64,000 nt of DNA from Nitrospinaceae bacterium UBA7883 (GTDB lineage Bacteria > Nitrospinota_A > UBA7883), in assembly GCA_002500605.1 (NCBI GenBank), contig DLRR01000007.1:62001-126000 (forward strand). Direction: 5' to 3'. This document shows, piece by piece, positions 45,572-54,672 of this stretch. The position numbers and the translations under genes were made by a program. The first letter of the stretch is position 1. Every line of letters starts with the position of its first letter. Under the pieces are notes generated by a model. The model saw nothing but the letters and a program-made list of their open reading frames with translations. It made no database searches and was not told where the DNA came from.

Positions 45572-46303
45572 ATGAGACTTCACAAAATTCTGGCCCGAGA
45601 TGGTTCAATTTCTCTTCGAGCTGCTGAGAGGGCAATTACAATGGGCAGAGTAACTGTGAACGGTGTAGCTATAACACAGAAAGGCGCCAATGCTGACCCC
45701 AATAAGGATGTGATAACTATCGATGAACGAAAAATATCAGGCACACCCACACGTGTTTATTTGATACTCAACAAGCCAAAAGGATATATTTGCTCACGCC
45801 ACGATGAAAAAGGTCGCAAAACCGTAATGGATCTAGTTCCTGATAACTATCAAAACTTATATCCAGTTGGTCGACTTGATTACAATAGTGAAGGTCTATT
45901 GTTACTAACAAACGATGGGGACTTTACTCAGTTAGTTTTAGCCCCGAAGAATCATATCGACCGAACATACATGGTTAAAGTAAGGAATTTACCCACAGTG
46001 GCAACACTAAATAAGATGGAGTCTGGTATTACGATAAACCGAGTGAAGCTGAAGGCTGGGTCAGTTAGGATGAATGAATCCACGGATTCTGGTGCATGGC
46101 TTAGATTTGTTTTAACTGAAGGGAAAAAACACCAAATAAGAAAGTTGTGTGAAACCCTTGGTCACCCAGTACAAAAACTCAAACGTGTGTCTATTGGACC
46201 GATTACACTGGGCAACCTTAAACCAGGAGAGTCACGGCACTTATCAATAGAGGTTGTTAATAGGATAAAAAAAGATGCTGGCACAACGCGTAGTAGAAAA
46301 TGA
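45572..46303 (+). CDS. rluB: 23S rRNA pseudouridine synthase, RluB/RsuA family
   Basis: About 243 residues from ATG 45572. An S4 domain (MRLHKILARDGSISLRAAERAI) leads into the catalytic domain with VGRLDYNSEGLLLLTNDG, where the Asp is the nucleophile, and KKHQIRKLCETLGHPV. The same frame is open upstream to ATG 45398 and TTG 45473, which would add a polar N-terminal tail of 33 to 58 residues and overlap or touch scpB. The chosen start gives the normal family N-terminus with AAGG close by. The scpA-scpB-rluB order is common in bacteria. The stop overlaps the next gene by ATGA. Confidence 0.88.
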   Translation: MRLHKILARDGSISLRAAERAITMGRVTVNGVAITQKGANADPNKDVITIDERKISGTPTRVYLILNKPKGYICSRHDEKGRKTVMDLVPDNYQNLYPVGRLDYNSEGLLLLTNDGDFTQLVLAPKNHIDRTYMVKVRNLPTVATLNKMESGITINRVKLKAGSVRMNESTDSGAWLRFVLTEGKKHQIRKLCETLGHPVQKLKRVSIGPITLGNLKPGESRHLSIEVVNRIKKDAGTTRSRK

Positions 46304-47316
46304 TAGGAAAAACTATAATTGGAAAAGCACCCACAAGGATTGATCTTGCTGGAGGAACACTAGATATTTGGCCATTAAACCTAATGTTTTCTTCTCCTGT
46401 CACTGTCAACTTGGCAATTGACATTATGGCAAAAGTAAAGATACAGACCAGAAAAGACAAAAAAATCGTTATTCAATCAGTCGATCAGAAAGAACTGGTT
46501 AAATTTAATTCAGCCAAGTCCATGCACCATAAGCACAAGCTTAGTCTTCTAAGCAGGATTGTTGAGCATTTCCTTGAGGGAACAAACTCGCGAGGTTTAA
46601 AGATAATAACAGACTCGGAAGCACCCGCAGGAGCAGGTATAGCTGGCTCATCAGCACTCAACATTGCGATGTGTCATGCTATGGCTAATATAACAAATGT
46701 GCATTTATCAAAGTCGTACCTAATTAATATCGCTAAAGATATTGAAGCTGCACTCCTGGGAATACCAACAGGCTTGCAAGATTATGGTGCTGCTGTTTAT
46801 GGATCAGGGGCGAGTTATACGTTTCCACCTGGTGGCATGAAACGAAAAAGGATCCCAGCAAAAGCAGTTAATTGGCTGTCCAGTAATCTGCTTCTTTTCT
46901 ATTCTGGCACACCACGTTTGTCCGGCGTCAACAACTGGGATTTATTTAAAAATATAATAGAAAAGGATAAAAAAACTATCTGTTGCTTCAAAGAAATAGC
47001 AAAACACTCTTTTTTAGCATCAGAAACATTGATGGCTGGAAATTATAGCGCCTTTACAAAAGCAGTTAATGATGAATGGACAGTAAGACATGAATTATTT
47101 AAGAACATTTCAACAAAAAAAATAGACCATGCCATGAAAAAGGCATTTTCATTAGGAGCTTTAGCTGCCAGAATTTGTGGTGCTGGTGGCGGGGGATGCT
47201 TCATACTTATTGCCCCACCACAAATACAATCAGACTTAATTAAAGCCGTTGCTAACGTCGGGTGTAAGCACTTATCCTTTAACCCAGCCCAGCACGGTGT
47301 TCACTCATACAATTAA
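46300..47316 (+). CDS. GHMP-family sugar kinase
   Basis: A 338-residue kinase. The substrate-side motif APTRIDLAGGTLDIWP is near the start, the ATP loop is APAGAGIAGSSALNIA near residue 105, and the third motif ARICGAGGGGCFILI is near the end. It resembles the D-glycero-D-manno-heptose 7-phosphate kinases and fucokinase-like kinases used for surface-sugar nucleotides. The start overlaps the rluB stop (ATGA), indicating translational coupling. Its exact substrate is unknown. Confidence 0.8.
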   Translation: MIGKTIIGKAPTRIDLAGGTLDIWPLNLMFSSPVTVNLAIDIMAKVKIQTRKDKKIVIQSVDQKELVKFNSAKSMHHKHKLSLLSRIVEHFLEGTNSRGLKIITDSEAPAGAGIAGSSALNIAMCHAMANITNVHLSKSYLINIAKDIEAALLGIPTGLQDYGAAVYGSGASYTFPPGGMKRKRIPAKAVNWLSSNLLLFYSGTPRLSGVNNWDLFKNIIEKDKKTICCFKEIAKHSFLASETLMAGNYSAFTKAVNDEWTVRHELFKNISTKKIDHAMKKAFSLGALAARICGAGGGGCFILIAPPQIQSDLIKAVANVGCKHLSFNPAQHGVHSYN

Positions 47317-47465
47317 ATCTGACAAATCTTTCCAATAAAGACATGTAATTAAATTCGGTTCAATACTGCATGCTAGCTCTCTCCTACTTTGAAAGATAAA
47401 TTACTTTAGGTTACAATAAAAGGAGTGAAAAGACTCATAGTGCGACTAAGAGGTATTTCGATAAA

Positions 47466-47840
47466 ATGATGGAAAGAAAAACACCACAGTTAGCAGCTAT
47501 AAAACAGGTATTTATAGATAACCATAGCCCAATGCGTCTTGAGGAGGTTTTAAATAAAGCCAAATCCATCGTTCCTGGATTAGGGCAAGCCACAGTCTAT
47601 AGATGGATAAAAAATCTCTTAAAAATAGGGTGGATAGTCGCAGTGAACGGTCCAAACTCGTCAATATTATATGAAAAAGCAGGTAAAGGTCATCACCATC
47701 ATTTTTTCTGTAGAAGATGCGGGTCTATGCACGAGATTCAAGGCACATGTATTGAAGCAAGCAATGTCTCTATCCCAAGTGGATTCGTAGTGGAGGATCA
47801 TGAGCTTACTATTTACGGTTTGTGCCCTTCCTGCTCATAA
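47466..47840 (+). CDS. Fur-family transcriptional regulator
   Basis: A 124-residue metal-dependent regulator. A winged helix comes first (RLEEVLNKAKSIVPGLGQATVYRWIKNLLKIGWI), with the family's conserved TVYR helix. The second half is the metal domain: KGHHHHFFCRRCGSMHEI and CPSC at the end, giving the two CxxC pairs of a structural zinc site. Whether it is a Fur, PerR or Zur type is unclear, and its target may be the operator upstream of the rubrerythrin operon or the importer at 51088-53812 (inference). The cupin gene begins 4 bp after its stop. Confidence 0.82.
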   Translation: MMERKTPQLAAIKQVFIDNHSPMRLEEVLNKAKSIVPGLGQATVYRWIKNLLKIGWIVAVNGPNSSILYEKAGKGHHHHFFCRRCGSMHEIQGTCIEASNVSIPSGFVVEDHELTIYGLCPSCS

Positions 47841-47844
47841 TATT

Positions 47845-48195
47845 ATGTTGAAAAACCAAAAACCATGGGGTAACTATCAAAACCTAATTGAAGATTCCGA
47901 TTACAAACTTAAAAGAATAGAAGTTGCTCCTGGCGGTCGTCTCAGCTATCAGAAGCACAGCCGTCGGGCTGAGCATTGGGTAGTAGTCAGGGGTACTGCA
48001 ATAGTAACAATCGAAGGAATTGAACATTGTTTAGAGGCTGGAGATAGCATTGATATTCCAGTTCAAGCAGCACACAGAGTGAGTAATCCTGGAGCAGACC
48101 CACTATTGTTTGTCGAAGTTCAATTTGGTGATTATTTCGGTGAGGACGACATAATAAGACTGGAGGATGATTACGGAAGAACTAAAAACCAATGA
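47845..48195 (+). CDS. Cupin domain protein, mannose-6-phosphate isomerase type II-like
   Basis: About 116 residues from ATG 47845; the same frame is open further upstream over the regulator gene, but that start is not credible. Typical cupin pieces are KPWGNYQNL, YKLKRIEVAPGGRLSYQKHSRRAEHWVVVRGTA, and GDSIDIPVQAAHRVSNPG, with His and Glu metal ligands in the first motif. These match the C-terminal isomerase part of bifunctional mannose-1-phosphate guanylyltransferase/mannose-6-phosphate isomerases, here as a stand-alone protein. It sits between a Fur-family gene and a membrane protein gene. Confidence 0.8.
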   Translation: MLKNQKPWGNYQNLIEDSDYKLKRIEVAPGGRLSYQKHSRRAEHWVVVRGTAIVTIEGIEHCLEAGDSIDIPVQAAHRVSNPGADPLLFVEVQFGDYFGEDDIIRLEDDYGRTKNQ

Positions 48196-48398
48196 ATAAC
48201 ATATCAAAAGCACTTATATTAGTAATAATACTGACGGCTATTATTGGATTCATCATCCTTGTAATGGTGAACGGTGATAAATTGTTTCATATCCTGCCAA
48301 AGGACTTGTTGGAATTTATGGGCTTTATCGTTGGCAGTCTAGTGTATGTTGCTTCTGTTGCAGGGATTTTTCTTTTTAGAAATAAAAAAGAAGACTAG
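48192..48398 (+). CDS. Small membrane protein, two predicted helices
   Basis: A 68-residue protein with two hydrophobic segments (ALILVIILTAIIGFIILVMV and FMGFIVGSLVYVASVAGIFLF) and a charged tail RNKKED. The ATG overlaps the cupin stop (ATGA), so it is translated from the same message. I recognise no family. The overlap and hydrophobic pattern support a real gene. Confidence 0.6.
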   Translation: MNNISKALILVIILTAIIGFIILVMVNGDKLFHILPKDLLEFMGFIVGSLVYVASVAGIFLFRNKKED

Positions 48399-48515
48399 CA
48401 CATCCAAGTATACACTGAAGTAAACCTTACACTCTCACACCATAAAAAAGGGGGGAGTTGGTAGAGTGGCTGGTTTATTTCCTGATAATATTAAAAGTGG
48501 TCATAATAAGCTTAT

Positions 48516-49634
48516 TTAGCCTTCTTGCGACAGTTCAACCTGCTTTAGCATGTGGGCATCGTCACGGACAACACCGATAGTAACCACATCACCAGTTTTG
48601 TAGGTTTCCAAAGCTCTGTACAAATCGTCCGGTGTTTTGATGTCCTTATCCTCAAGACTTACGATTATATCGCCTAAAAAAAGTCTGTCACCTCTTCTGC
48701 GCATTCCTTGCAAGCCTGCCACATCTGCCCCTGAGTTTGACAATACGTTGATTATTAGCACACCGTTTACAATACCAAATCTTCTTGCAAAACCTTCATG
48801 CGCAACATTAACGCCAAGAGTGGGCCTTACCAGTTTACCGTGGCGTATTAGTTCTGGAACCACTTTACTAACAACGTTAATAGGGACAGCAAAACCTATC
48901 CCTACGTTAGCACCCGATGGGCTAATAATGGATGTGTTGACACCTATCAGCCTACCTGCACTATCAATAAGTGGCCCACCTGAATTACCAGGATTTATAG
49001 CCGCATCTGTTTGAATAACTCCTTGAATGGTTCTTCCAGTAGGTGCCAATATTTCACGCCCAAGGGCACTTACTATTCCGGAAGTCATAGTTTGATCTAA
49101 ACCAAATGGATTTCCAATAGCAAAAACTTTCTGGCCAATTGAAAGGTCTGCAGAATTTCCTATGGGTATAGGCATGAGCTTTTTGCCATTCGGATTTATT
49201 TGTAGCACGGCTAAATCCTTATCCGCAGCAACGCCAATTAGCTGAGCCTTCCACACTGAATTATCAGATAAAGTTACACTAACTTTACTGGCGCCTTTAA
49301 TTACATGATAGTTTGTTACTATTCTCCCATTCTCATCCCATATAAACCCCGATCCTGTTCCACTGGGAATTGTGCTCTCATTTAAAGTGAAAAGATCAGT
49401 CCTTGTCGCCATGGTAGTTATGTAGACAACTGAAGGGGATGACAGTTTAAAAACATCTATGCTATTTTTTTCATCTGCAGCGAGATCACCCCTTGCCGTT
49501 ACCAACCGGGGCTTTGTTTCGGGATCGTTCATGGGGACTGGCTTAGTCATGTACCAGTAGAATGTAGCGCCAATTATCAGCAGGAGAACAAGCTGGGCCG
49601 TGCTAACTTCCCATTTATTCTTATGACTTTTCAT
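48516..49634 (-). CDS. DegP/DegS-type periplasmic serine protease
   Basis: A 372-residue trypsin-like protease anchored by one N-terminal transmembrane segment (STAQLVLLLIIGATFYWYM). The catalytic triad is H110 (NYHV), D140 (DKDLAVL) and S218 (GNSGGP). One PDZ domain follows from about residue 270 (LGVNVAHEGFARRF...GDIIVSLEDKDI). The single PDZ and membrane anchor resemble DegS or DegQ rather than DegP. It may sense misfolded envelope proteins. It is convergent with the small membrane protein gene and divergent from msrA. Confidence 0.88.
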   Translation of the reverse strand: MKSHKNKWEVSTAQLVLLLIIGATFYWYMTKPVPMNDPETKPRLVTARGDLAADEKNSIDVFKLSSPSVVYITTMATRTDLFTLNESTIPSGTGSGFIWDENGRIVTNYHVIKGASKVSVTLSDNSVWKAQLIGVAADKDLAVLQINPNGKKLMPIPIGNSADLSIGQKVFAIGNPFGLDQTMTSGIVSALGREILAPTGRTIQGVIQTDAAINPGNSGGPLIDSAGRLIGVNTSIISPSGANVGIGFAVPINVVSKVVPELIRHGKLVRPTLGVNVAHEGFARRFGIVNGVLIINVLSNSGADVAGLQGMRRRGDRLFLGDIIVSLEDKDIKTPDDLYRALETYKTGDVVTIGVVRDDAHMLKQVELSQEG

Positions 49635-49947
49635 AGAAAATTACAGAAAACAGTTTTGGCATTTCCCTTGATTGTAAAAAGACTGTAGCTTTGTTTTTAT
49701 TCTAACATTTTTGAATGATTGAAAGAATTCCTTTGTGAACATTCAATACCTTTGTACTGCATAGCCTACGGCAATAAAATTAAAAACTATTATAGGTTCG
49801 CGTCAAATTCGTTTCAGTTAATTGCTACTACTTTACAAGTTCTGGTTATTAGAACTCTTGGTCTATTACAATACAAAAATATTAATTTTATTGACCTTCA
49901 TTCTTTAATACAAATCAGCCGTTCATGCATGGTAACCTAAGTTTATA
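49635..49947. other. Divergent intergenic region between the protease and msrA
   Basis: 313 bp with no supported gene; a 73-codon open frame (49719-49940) lacks any signature. Expected to contain both promoters. No operator or riboswitch recognised. Confidence 0.5.
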
Positions 49948-50565
49948 ATGAACATCGTGAAACAATTGGTTCTAATTTTTGCCTTTATGGCCTTAGCCAA
50001 TATATGCATTGCAGAAGGTGGTCAAATGACACAAAATAACATAAACACTAAGTCAGCAATTTTTGCAGGAGGCTGTTTCTGGTGTATGCAACATCCTTTT
50101 GACAATCTAGCTGGTGTTGTCCAAACTGTTCCAGGCTATTCTGGCGGTCATCTAGAAAATCCAAGTTATGAGCAAGTATCCAATGGTGGTACTGGGCATG
50201 CAGAGGTTGTTAAAGTAATCTACGATCCTTCAACAGTAACTTATCAAAAGCTCCTAGTTGTTTTTTGGAAAAACATTGACCCCGCTGATCCAAATGGGCA
50301 GTTCTGCGATCGTGGATCTCAATACCGATCTGGTATTTTTTATTATGATGGCGAGCAGAAGAAGGCAGCAGAGCAATCTCTAGAAGAACTTAGAAAAACT
50401 AAACAGTTTCAAAGTGAGATAGTGACAGAAATCACTAAAGCGAGCCATTTCTACGAAGCAGAAGAGTACCATGTAGACTATTACAAGAAGAACCCTATCA
50501 GGTATAACTACTACAGACAAAGCTGTGGAAGAGACAGAAGACTCAACCAACTTTGGGGTGGTTAG
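49948..50565 (+). CDS. msrA: Peptide methionine sulfoxide reductase MsrA, exported
   Basis: A 205-residue enzyme that reduces Met-S-sulfoxide. A cleavable signal peptide (LVLIFAFMALANICIA) precedes the catalytic GCFWC, with the nucleophile at C43. Further family signatures are GYSGGHLENPSYEQVSNGGTGHAEVV and the HYVDY-like EYHVDYY segment. A C-terminal Cys in RQSCGRDR is the probable resolving residue. The signal peptide implies a periplasmic or membrane location. msrB follows 83 bp on. Confidence 0.93.
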   Translation: MNIVKQLVLIFAFMALANICIAEGGQMTQNNINTKSAIFAGGCFWCMQHPFDNLAGVVQTVPGYSGGHLENPSYEQVSNGGTGHAEVVKVIYDPSTVTYQKLLVVFWKNIDPADPNGQFCDRGSQYRSGIFYYDGEQKKAAEQSLEELRKTKQFQSEIVTEITKASHFYEAEEYHVDYYKKNPIRYNYYRQSCGRDRRLNQLWGG

Positions 50566-50648
50566 GGTTACGTTGAGCAATACATTTGTTATAAAATCAA
50601 CATATCGGACGTTAATTTGTTAAAAAATTGATGGAGTTTTCCATATAA

Positions 50649-51050
50649 ATGGGGAAAGTTGAATCAATAGCTAAAACCAATAATGAGTGGCGGGAAGCTT
50701 TGTCTAAAGAGCAATTCCATGTCTTAAGAGAAGAAGGCACAGAACCGGCTTTTACTAGCAAGCTTAACTATGAAAAACGTAAAGGGACTTATTTATGCGC
50801 AGGGTGCAGTATGGAGTTGTTTACTTCAGAAATGAAATACGATAGCAGGACTGGTTGGCCTAGTTTTAATGACGTTATTCCTGGACATGTGGAGACTAAA
50901 ACCGATTATAAAGTTATATACCCTAGAACAGAATATCATTGCACCCAGTGCAAAGGTCATCAAGGGCATGTATTCAATGATGGTCCAAACCCAACAGGCA
51001 AGCGATACTGCAATAATGGGCTTGCACTAAAATTCAAGCCGTCAGAATAG
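50649..51050 (+). CDS. msrB: Peptide methionine sulfoxide reductase MsrB
   Basis: A 133-residue enzyme for Met-R-sulfoxide. The zinc-site cysteines are in CAGC and CTQC, and the catalytic Cys is C121 in RYCNNGLAL, where the usual Ser two positions on is Gly. The signature GWPSFNDVI is intact. It has no signal peptide, although its partner MsrA does. The pair lies in one transcription direction with separate ribosome sites. Confidence 0.92.
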   Translation: MGKVESIAKTNNEWREALSKEQFHVLREEGTEPAFTSKLNYEKRKGTYLCAGCSMELFTSEMKYDSRTGWPSFNDVIPGHVETKTDYKVIYPRTEYHCTQCKGHQGHVFNDGPNPTGKRYCNNGLALKFKPSE

Positions 51051-51087
51051 TTAGATTGATTAACACTCCGATCAAAAAGCTTAATTC

Positions 51088-52104
51088 CTAGCTGTCATAA
51101 AAAATTCCTTTGTTTAGTACCCCGCTAAGTAAGAGCCACACAAAAAATGGCCCGCCGATAAGAGCGGTTACTACCCCAACCGGTATTTCTGCTGGTGCTA
51201 TTACGGACCTCGCTATCGTATCACAGACAGTTAGAAAGACGCCTCCAAAGAGAAGTGTTGCAGGGGTAAGGTGCTGATGGTTTGGCCCTATAATAAGACG
51301 ACAAATATGCGGTGACATCATTCCAACAAATCCAATTGGTCCACTTATTGCCACCACACCTCCAACCATCATTGATGTTGCAAAAAAGATAACATTTTTT
51401 ACTTTCTTTATATCCACCCCGCGGCTAATGGCAATCTCATCTCCAGTAGTTATAAGATTTAACTCTTTGGTCATATATAACAATATCGCTCCGCCTGTGA
51501 CGACAAAAGGAAGCATATTAAAAAGGCTGTCAAAACCAGAAACCTCAAAACCACCCATAAGCCAACGTACTATTCGGTACGACTGTGTATGATCAGAAAT
51601 GTACTGAGTAAAAAGAATAACACTAGAGAAAAAGAAACTAATAGCCACACCAGCAAGTAGCATTGTAGCCGTAGAAAAGTTTCTACTCACCGTCGTCAGT
51701 CCGTAGAGTAATGCTACAGACAGGAGAGCTCCCATAAAAGCAAAGATTGATATCCCTGATGCTCCGGCAACGGAAAAAATTATGCCAAGTCGCACATACA
51801 TTGCTGCTCCCAAAGATGCTCCGGCAGATACGCCAAGAGTAAACGGAGTAGCAAGCGGATTACGAAACATGGCCTGAAAGGCCATACCACTGAGCGCCAA
51901 TCCACAACCAGCAACAAAGGACACCAATGTTCTTGGAATCCTTATTCGCCAAAAAATATCTTTTTCTATTCCTTCATAGCTTGGGTCGACCAGCATAGCT
52001 ACAGTTACTTTAGTCATCCCAATAAAAGGGGCTACTAATAGTGTGCCTAGAGTTAACAACACTAGAACAGAAAAGAATAATATGAATTTAGCTGTTTTTG
52101 TCAT
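51088..52104 (-). CDS. FecCD/BtuC-family ABC permease
   Basis: A 338-residue membrane protein with about nine or ten hydrophobic segments. The conserved loops RIPRTLVSFVAGCGLALSGMAFQAMFRNPLATPFTLGVSAGASLGAA and GPIGFVGMMSPHICRLIIGPNHQHLTPAT, including the coupling helix, identify the FecCD/BtuC family. It imports corrinoid or ferric chelates with the ATPase and binding protein upstream (on the minus strand). Its start overlaps the ATPase stop by 4 bp. Substrate is undecided between vitamin B12 and Fe-chelate. Confidence 0.92.
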   Translation of the reverse strand: MTKTAKFILFFSVLVLLTLGTLLVAPFIGMTKVTVAMLVDPSYEGIEKDIFWRIRIPRTLVSFVAGCGLALSGMAFQAMFRNPLATPFTLGVSAGASLGAAMYVRLGIIFSVAGASGISIFAFMGALLSVALLYGLTTVSRNFSTATMLLAGVAISFFFSSVILFTQYISDHTQSYRIVRWLMGGFEVSGFDSLFNMLPFVVTGGAILLYMTKELNLITTGDEIAISRGVDIKKVKNVIFFATSMMVGGVVAISGPIGFVGMMSPHICRLIIGPNHQHLTPATLLFGGVFLTVCDTIARSVIAPAEIPVGVVTALIGGPFFVWLLLSGVLNKGIFYDS

Positions 52105-52877
52105 TTAAGAAATAAAACTGGCTGGTTTCTATCAGCACTTAAGGCATAGTGAAATGGAATATCAAAAATCAGTTCAAGATTATTGTCTTCCAAAAGCTCC
52201 GCACTAGCACCATTAAAAACCACTTCACCATTTTTCAATGCTATTATCCTCTCGCTTGAAACAATGGCGTGATTAATATCATGTGTAACCGAAACAATGG
52301 TAACGTTTGATTGACGATTAATACTTTTCAAAATAGCGTTAATTTCCGATTGTCTTTTTGGGTCAAGAAATGTTGTTGGTTCATCCAGTAACATCATACT
52401 TGAGCCTTGTGCTAACGCAGCAGCAATGAATACTTTTTGACGTTCACCACCGCTTAAGGTATTTATTAGATTTTCGGAAAATTGTGTTGTCTCGGTTATT
52501 GCCATAGCAGATTCGACTGCCATTTTATCTTCTGAAGAGATTCGTGTAAAAGAGCTTAAGTGTGGGTAACGACCCATCATTACAAACTCCAGAACGGTAA
52601 ATGGAAACATTGCACCCGCACCCTGGGGCACATAACTGAGGATTTTGGCAAGCTTTTTTTGGCTATACGATCCGAGTGGCAATGCATTAACAAAAACATT
52701 TCCGGAATTTTTGGGTAATATCTTTGCCATAACCTTGAGCAATGTTGTCTTGCCTGCGCCGTTGGGTCCAACAATAGAAACATACTCTCCCTTACGAACG
52801 GTAAGGGAGACATTGCGTAAAATATTTTTACCATTTATATCGTAAGCAATGTTCTTTACATCTATTGCTGTTTCCAT
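52101..52877 (-). CDS. FecE/BtuD-family ABC ATPase
   Basis: A 258-residue ATPase with Walker A GPNGAGKTTL, signature LSGGERQKVFIA, Walker B MLLDEPTTFLDP and the switch histidine in VSVTHDINHA. It energises the permease encoded next. Its ATG overlaps the stop of the binding-protein gene by one base (TAATG), and its stop overlaps the next ATG, so the three genes are translationally linked. Confidence 0.93.
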   Translation of the reverse strand: METAIDVKNIAYDINGKNILRNVSLTVRKGEYVSIVGPNGAGKTTLLKVMAKILPKNSGNVFVNALPLGSYSQKKLAKILSYVPQGAGAMFPFTVLEFVMMGRYPHLSSFTRISSEDKMAVESAMAITETTQFSENLINTLSGGERQKVFIAAALAQGSSMMLLDEPTTFLDPKRQSEINAILKSINRQSNVTIVSVTHDINHAIVSSERIIALKNGEVVFNGASAELLEDNNLELIFDIPFHYALSADRNQPVLFLK

Positions 52878-53812
52878 TAGCTATCCCAATTTACCTTAGG
52901 ATGGAAAGCTTTTGCCAACTTTTCGAGTATCAAGATAAATCTCGGGCCTGGTTTGGCGGCAAAGTTGTCCCCAAAAATATGAACTCTACCTTCTTTTACT
53001 GCTTTTAAATGCTTCAGGGCTGACCACTGTTTCAACACATCAACTTCAGTTATCGAAAGCTCAGCTAAGTCTGGCACGATATCTATGATTACATCGGGGT
53101 TTATTTTTAATATCCCCTCTTCAGAAGCAATGGGGTATTTTGAAGTCGACCCACCGAAGGCGTTTACACCACCAGATAGTGATATCATCTCATTAAAAAA
53201 CCCATCTTTTCCGGCAATATAAATATCCGTTAAGCTGCCACTTCCCATGTTTCTTCCTACTGAGATTAAAATCCTTGGCTTGGGTAGCCCTGCTACCTTT
53301 AGTTTGATTTTATCTATTCTGGCCTGAAGTTTAGATACAAGTTCTTTTGCTTTCTTAGCTACTTCACAAGTATTACCAATCAATTCCATTGAGTTTAGTA
53401 TTTCGCTTACACTTTGATTGTCCAGCATTAAAGTACTAATCCCAAGTTCATTAGCCCTCAGCTTAAAAGCGGTGTGGACAGAAAGAATCATTGTTATACT
53501 TGGCTTAAGAGTAAGTATAGCCTCGTTGTTTGGATAGAAATATCCACCTACTTTGTTTATTTCTTTTGCCTTTGGTGGATAGTCGCAATACGTTGTAACA
53601 CCAACTAGATTACTACCAAGATCTAGTGCAAACAGGGTTTCGGTAATGCTTGGAGCTAGTGAGATAATTCTTTTACAATTTGGTGGTTTGTTGGGAGCAT
53701 TTGCTAATTCGATAGCTGAGCTGCTGCTATTTGTAGTCAAGGATTTCCCCCAATACGCAAACGCAAAGGAAAAAATTATGACTAGCGCTAAAACAAATTT
53801 TCCTACATCCAT
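52877..53812 (-). CDS. Periplasmic corrinoid/iron-chelate binding protein (BtuF-like)
   Basis: A 311-residue binding protein with an uncleaved or cleaved N-terminal hydrophobic segment (KFVLALVIIFSFAFAYW) and the class III fold: RIISLAPSITETLFALDLGSNLVGVTTYCDYPPKAKEI, then GGYFYPNNEAILTLKPSITMI and a closing AAKPGPRFILILEKLA. The CDYP segment is common in BtuF. No lipobox. First gene of the importer operon. No cobalamin riboswitch box was seen upstream. Confidence 0.88.
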   Translation of the reverse strand: MDVGKFVLALVIIFSFAFAYWGKSLTTNSSSSAIELANAPNKPPNCKRIISLAPSITETLFALDLGSNLVGVTTYCDYPPKAKEINKVGGYFYPNNEAILTLKPSITMILSVHTAFKLRANELGISTLMLDNQSVSEILNSMELIGNTCEVAKKAKELVSKLQARIDKIKLKVAGLPKPRILISVGRNMGSGSLTDIYIAGKDGFFNEMISLSGGVNAFGGSTSKYPIASEEGILKINPDVIIDIVPDLAELSITEVDVLKQWSALKHLKAVKEGRVHIFGDNFAAKPGPRFILILEKLAKAFHPKVNWDS

Positions 53813-54085
53813 TATCTATATGTGGCTTTTTATTAAAATTTTTCCTCTAGATTATCATTAGACATCCGTAAAACGTTTATTTTAAATTTAATTGAGTTTT
53901 TGCTATTGCCTAAATTTAAATAGCAGCTAATAATTTAATGCTTTATACAATAAAGATAATATTACAAGTTAACTATTTACCTCCATCAGCTCTTTTATTG
54001 TGCTTGGCGGGACAGGGATCAAATCTGCGATATCCGGCTTATTGGCCTTGGTGCTTCTGTGATAACAAAATTAAGTTGATAAGTA

Positions 54086-54670
54086 TTATCCTAGGTCGGC
54101 AGCCAGACTTTCGCTGGTTTCAGGCTCAACTATCGGTACGCTGTGGGTGTAGTTATCATGTTTTATGGCCACTCCGATGTTGGAGCCGGCTTTCACCGCC
54201 TTGGCCATTTCCTCTGTTAACTCGAACCTCAGAAAATGCACTGCACTTGTCTTATCTCCTGTCGTCCGGTCAAGATCCTCATTTGCCACTGCGTAGACAG
54301 GATCAAATCCTTCCACCATGATAGCTGTCCTGTTCTCTATTCCGATCATTTTGGCCAAGGCGACACGTCGTTCGTCCTCGTCTGGGAATTCTATCATCAT
54401 TGTGGCTTTCCAATTGTGGCCGTTAGGTATGAGTGGATTGTATGCCTCAAGTTCGCACTCCACTTCCTCTGGCTCAAACATCTTTTCTATTCTTAGCATC
54501 TCTTGGATTTGATACTGGATAGTGATCCGATCCTCAAAATAGATGGAGACGTTAGGGCCAATGGCAACCCTACGAAGCTGTTTTTGCCGTATTGCCTTTT
54601 CACGCCATTGTTTGCGCTCCCTGGCGTATTGCTCCAAACCGAGAAGATCTTCAATTGTTAATGGTTCCAT
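54086..54670 (-). CDS. DUF3501 family protein
   Basis: A 194-residue soluble protein of the DUF3501 family, recognised from PLTIEDLLGLEQYARERKQWR, the VSIYFEDRITIQYQIQEMLRIEKMF segment and KATMMIEFPDEDERR. Genes of this family routinely follow rubrerythrin and an Fe-S oxidoreductase, exactly as here, where it starts 2 bp after the oxidoreductase stop. Function is unknown; the association suggests a redox or peroxide-handling module. Codon use is more G+C-rich than in most genes of the window. Confidence 0.85.
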   Translation of the reverse strand: MEPLTIEDLLGLEQYARERKQWREKAIRQKQLRRVAIGPNVSIYFEDRITIQYQIQEMLRIEKMFEPEEVECELEAYNPLIPNGHNWKATMMIEFPDEDERRVALAKMIGIENRTAIMVEGFDPVYAVANEDLDRTTGDKTSAVHFLRFELTEEMAKAVKAGSNIGVAIKHDNYTHSVPIVEPETSESLAADLG

Positions 54671-54672
54671 GC

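Noticed and set aside
48445..48490. tRNA-like string GGTAGAGTGGCTGG
   Set aside because: No acceptor or anticodon stem can be completed around it.
53813..54085. Cobalamin riboswitch upstream of the BtuF-like gene
   Set aside because: No GCCACTG-type B12 box or matching stem seen on the minus strand.
53938..54321. 127-codon open frame overlapping the DUF3501 gene
   Set aside because: Antisense shadow of a family-supported gene.
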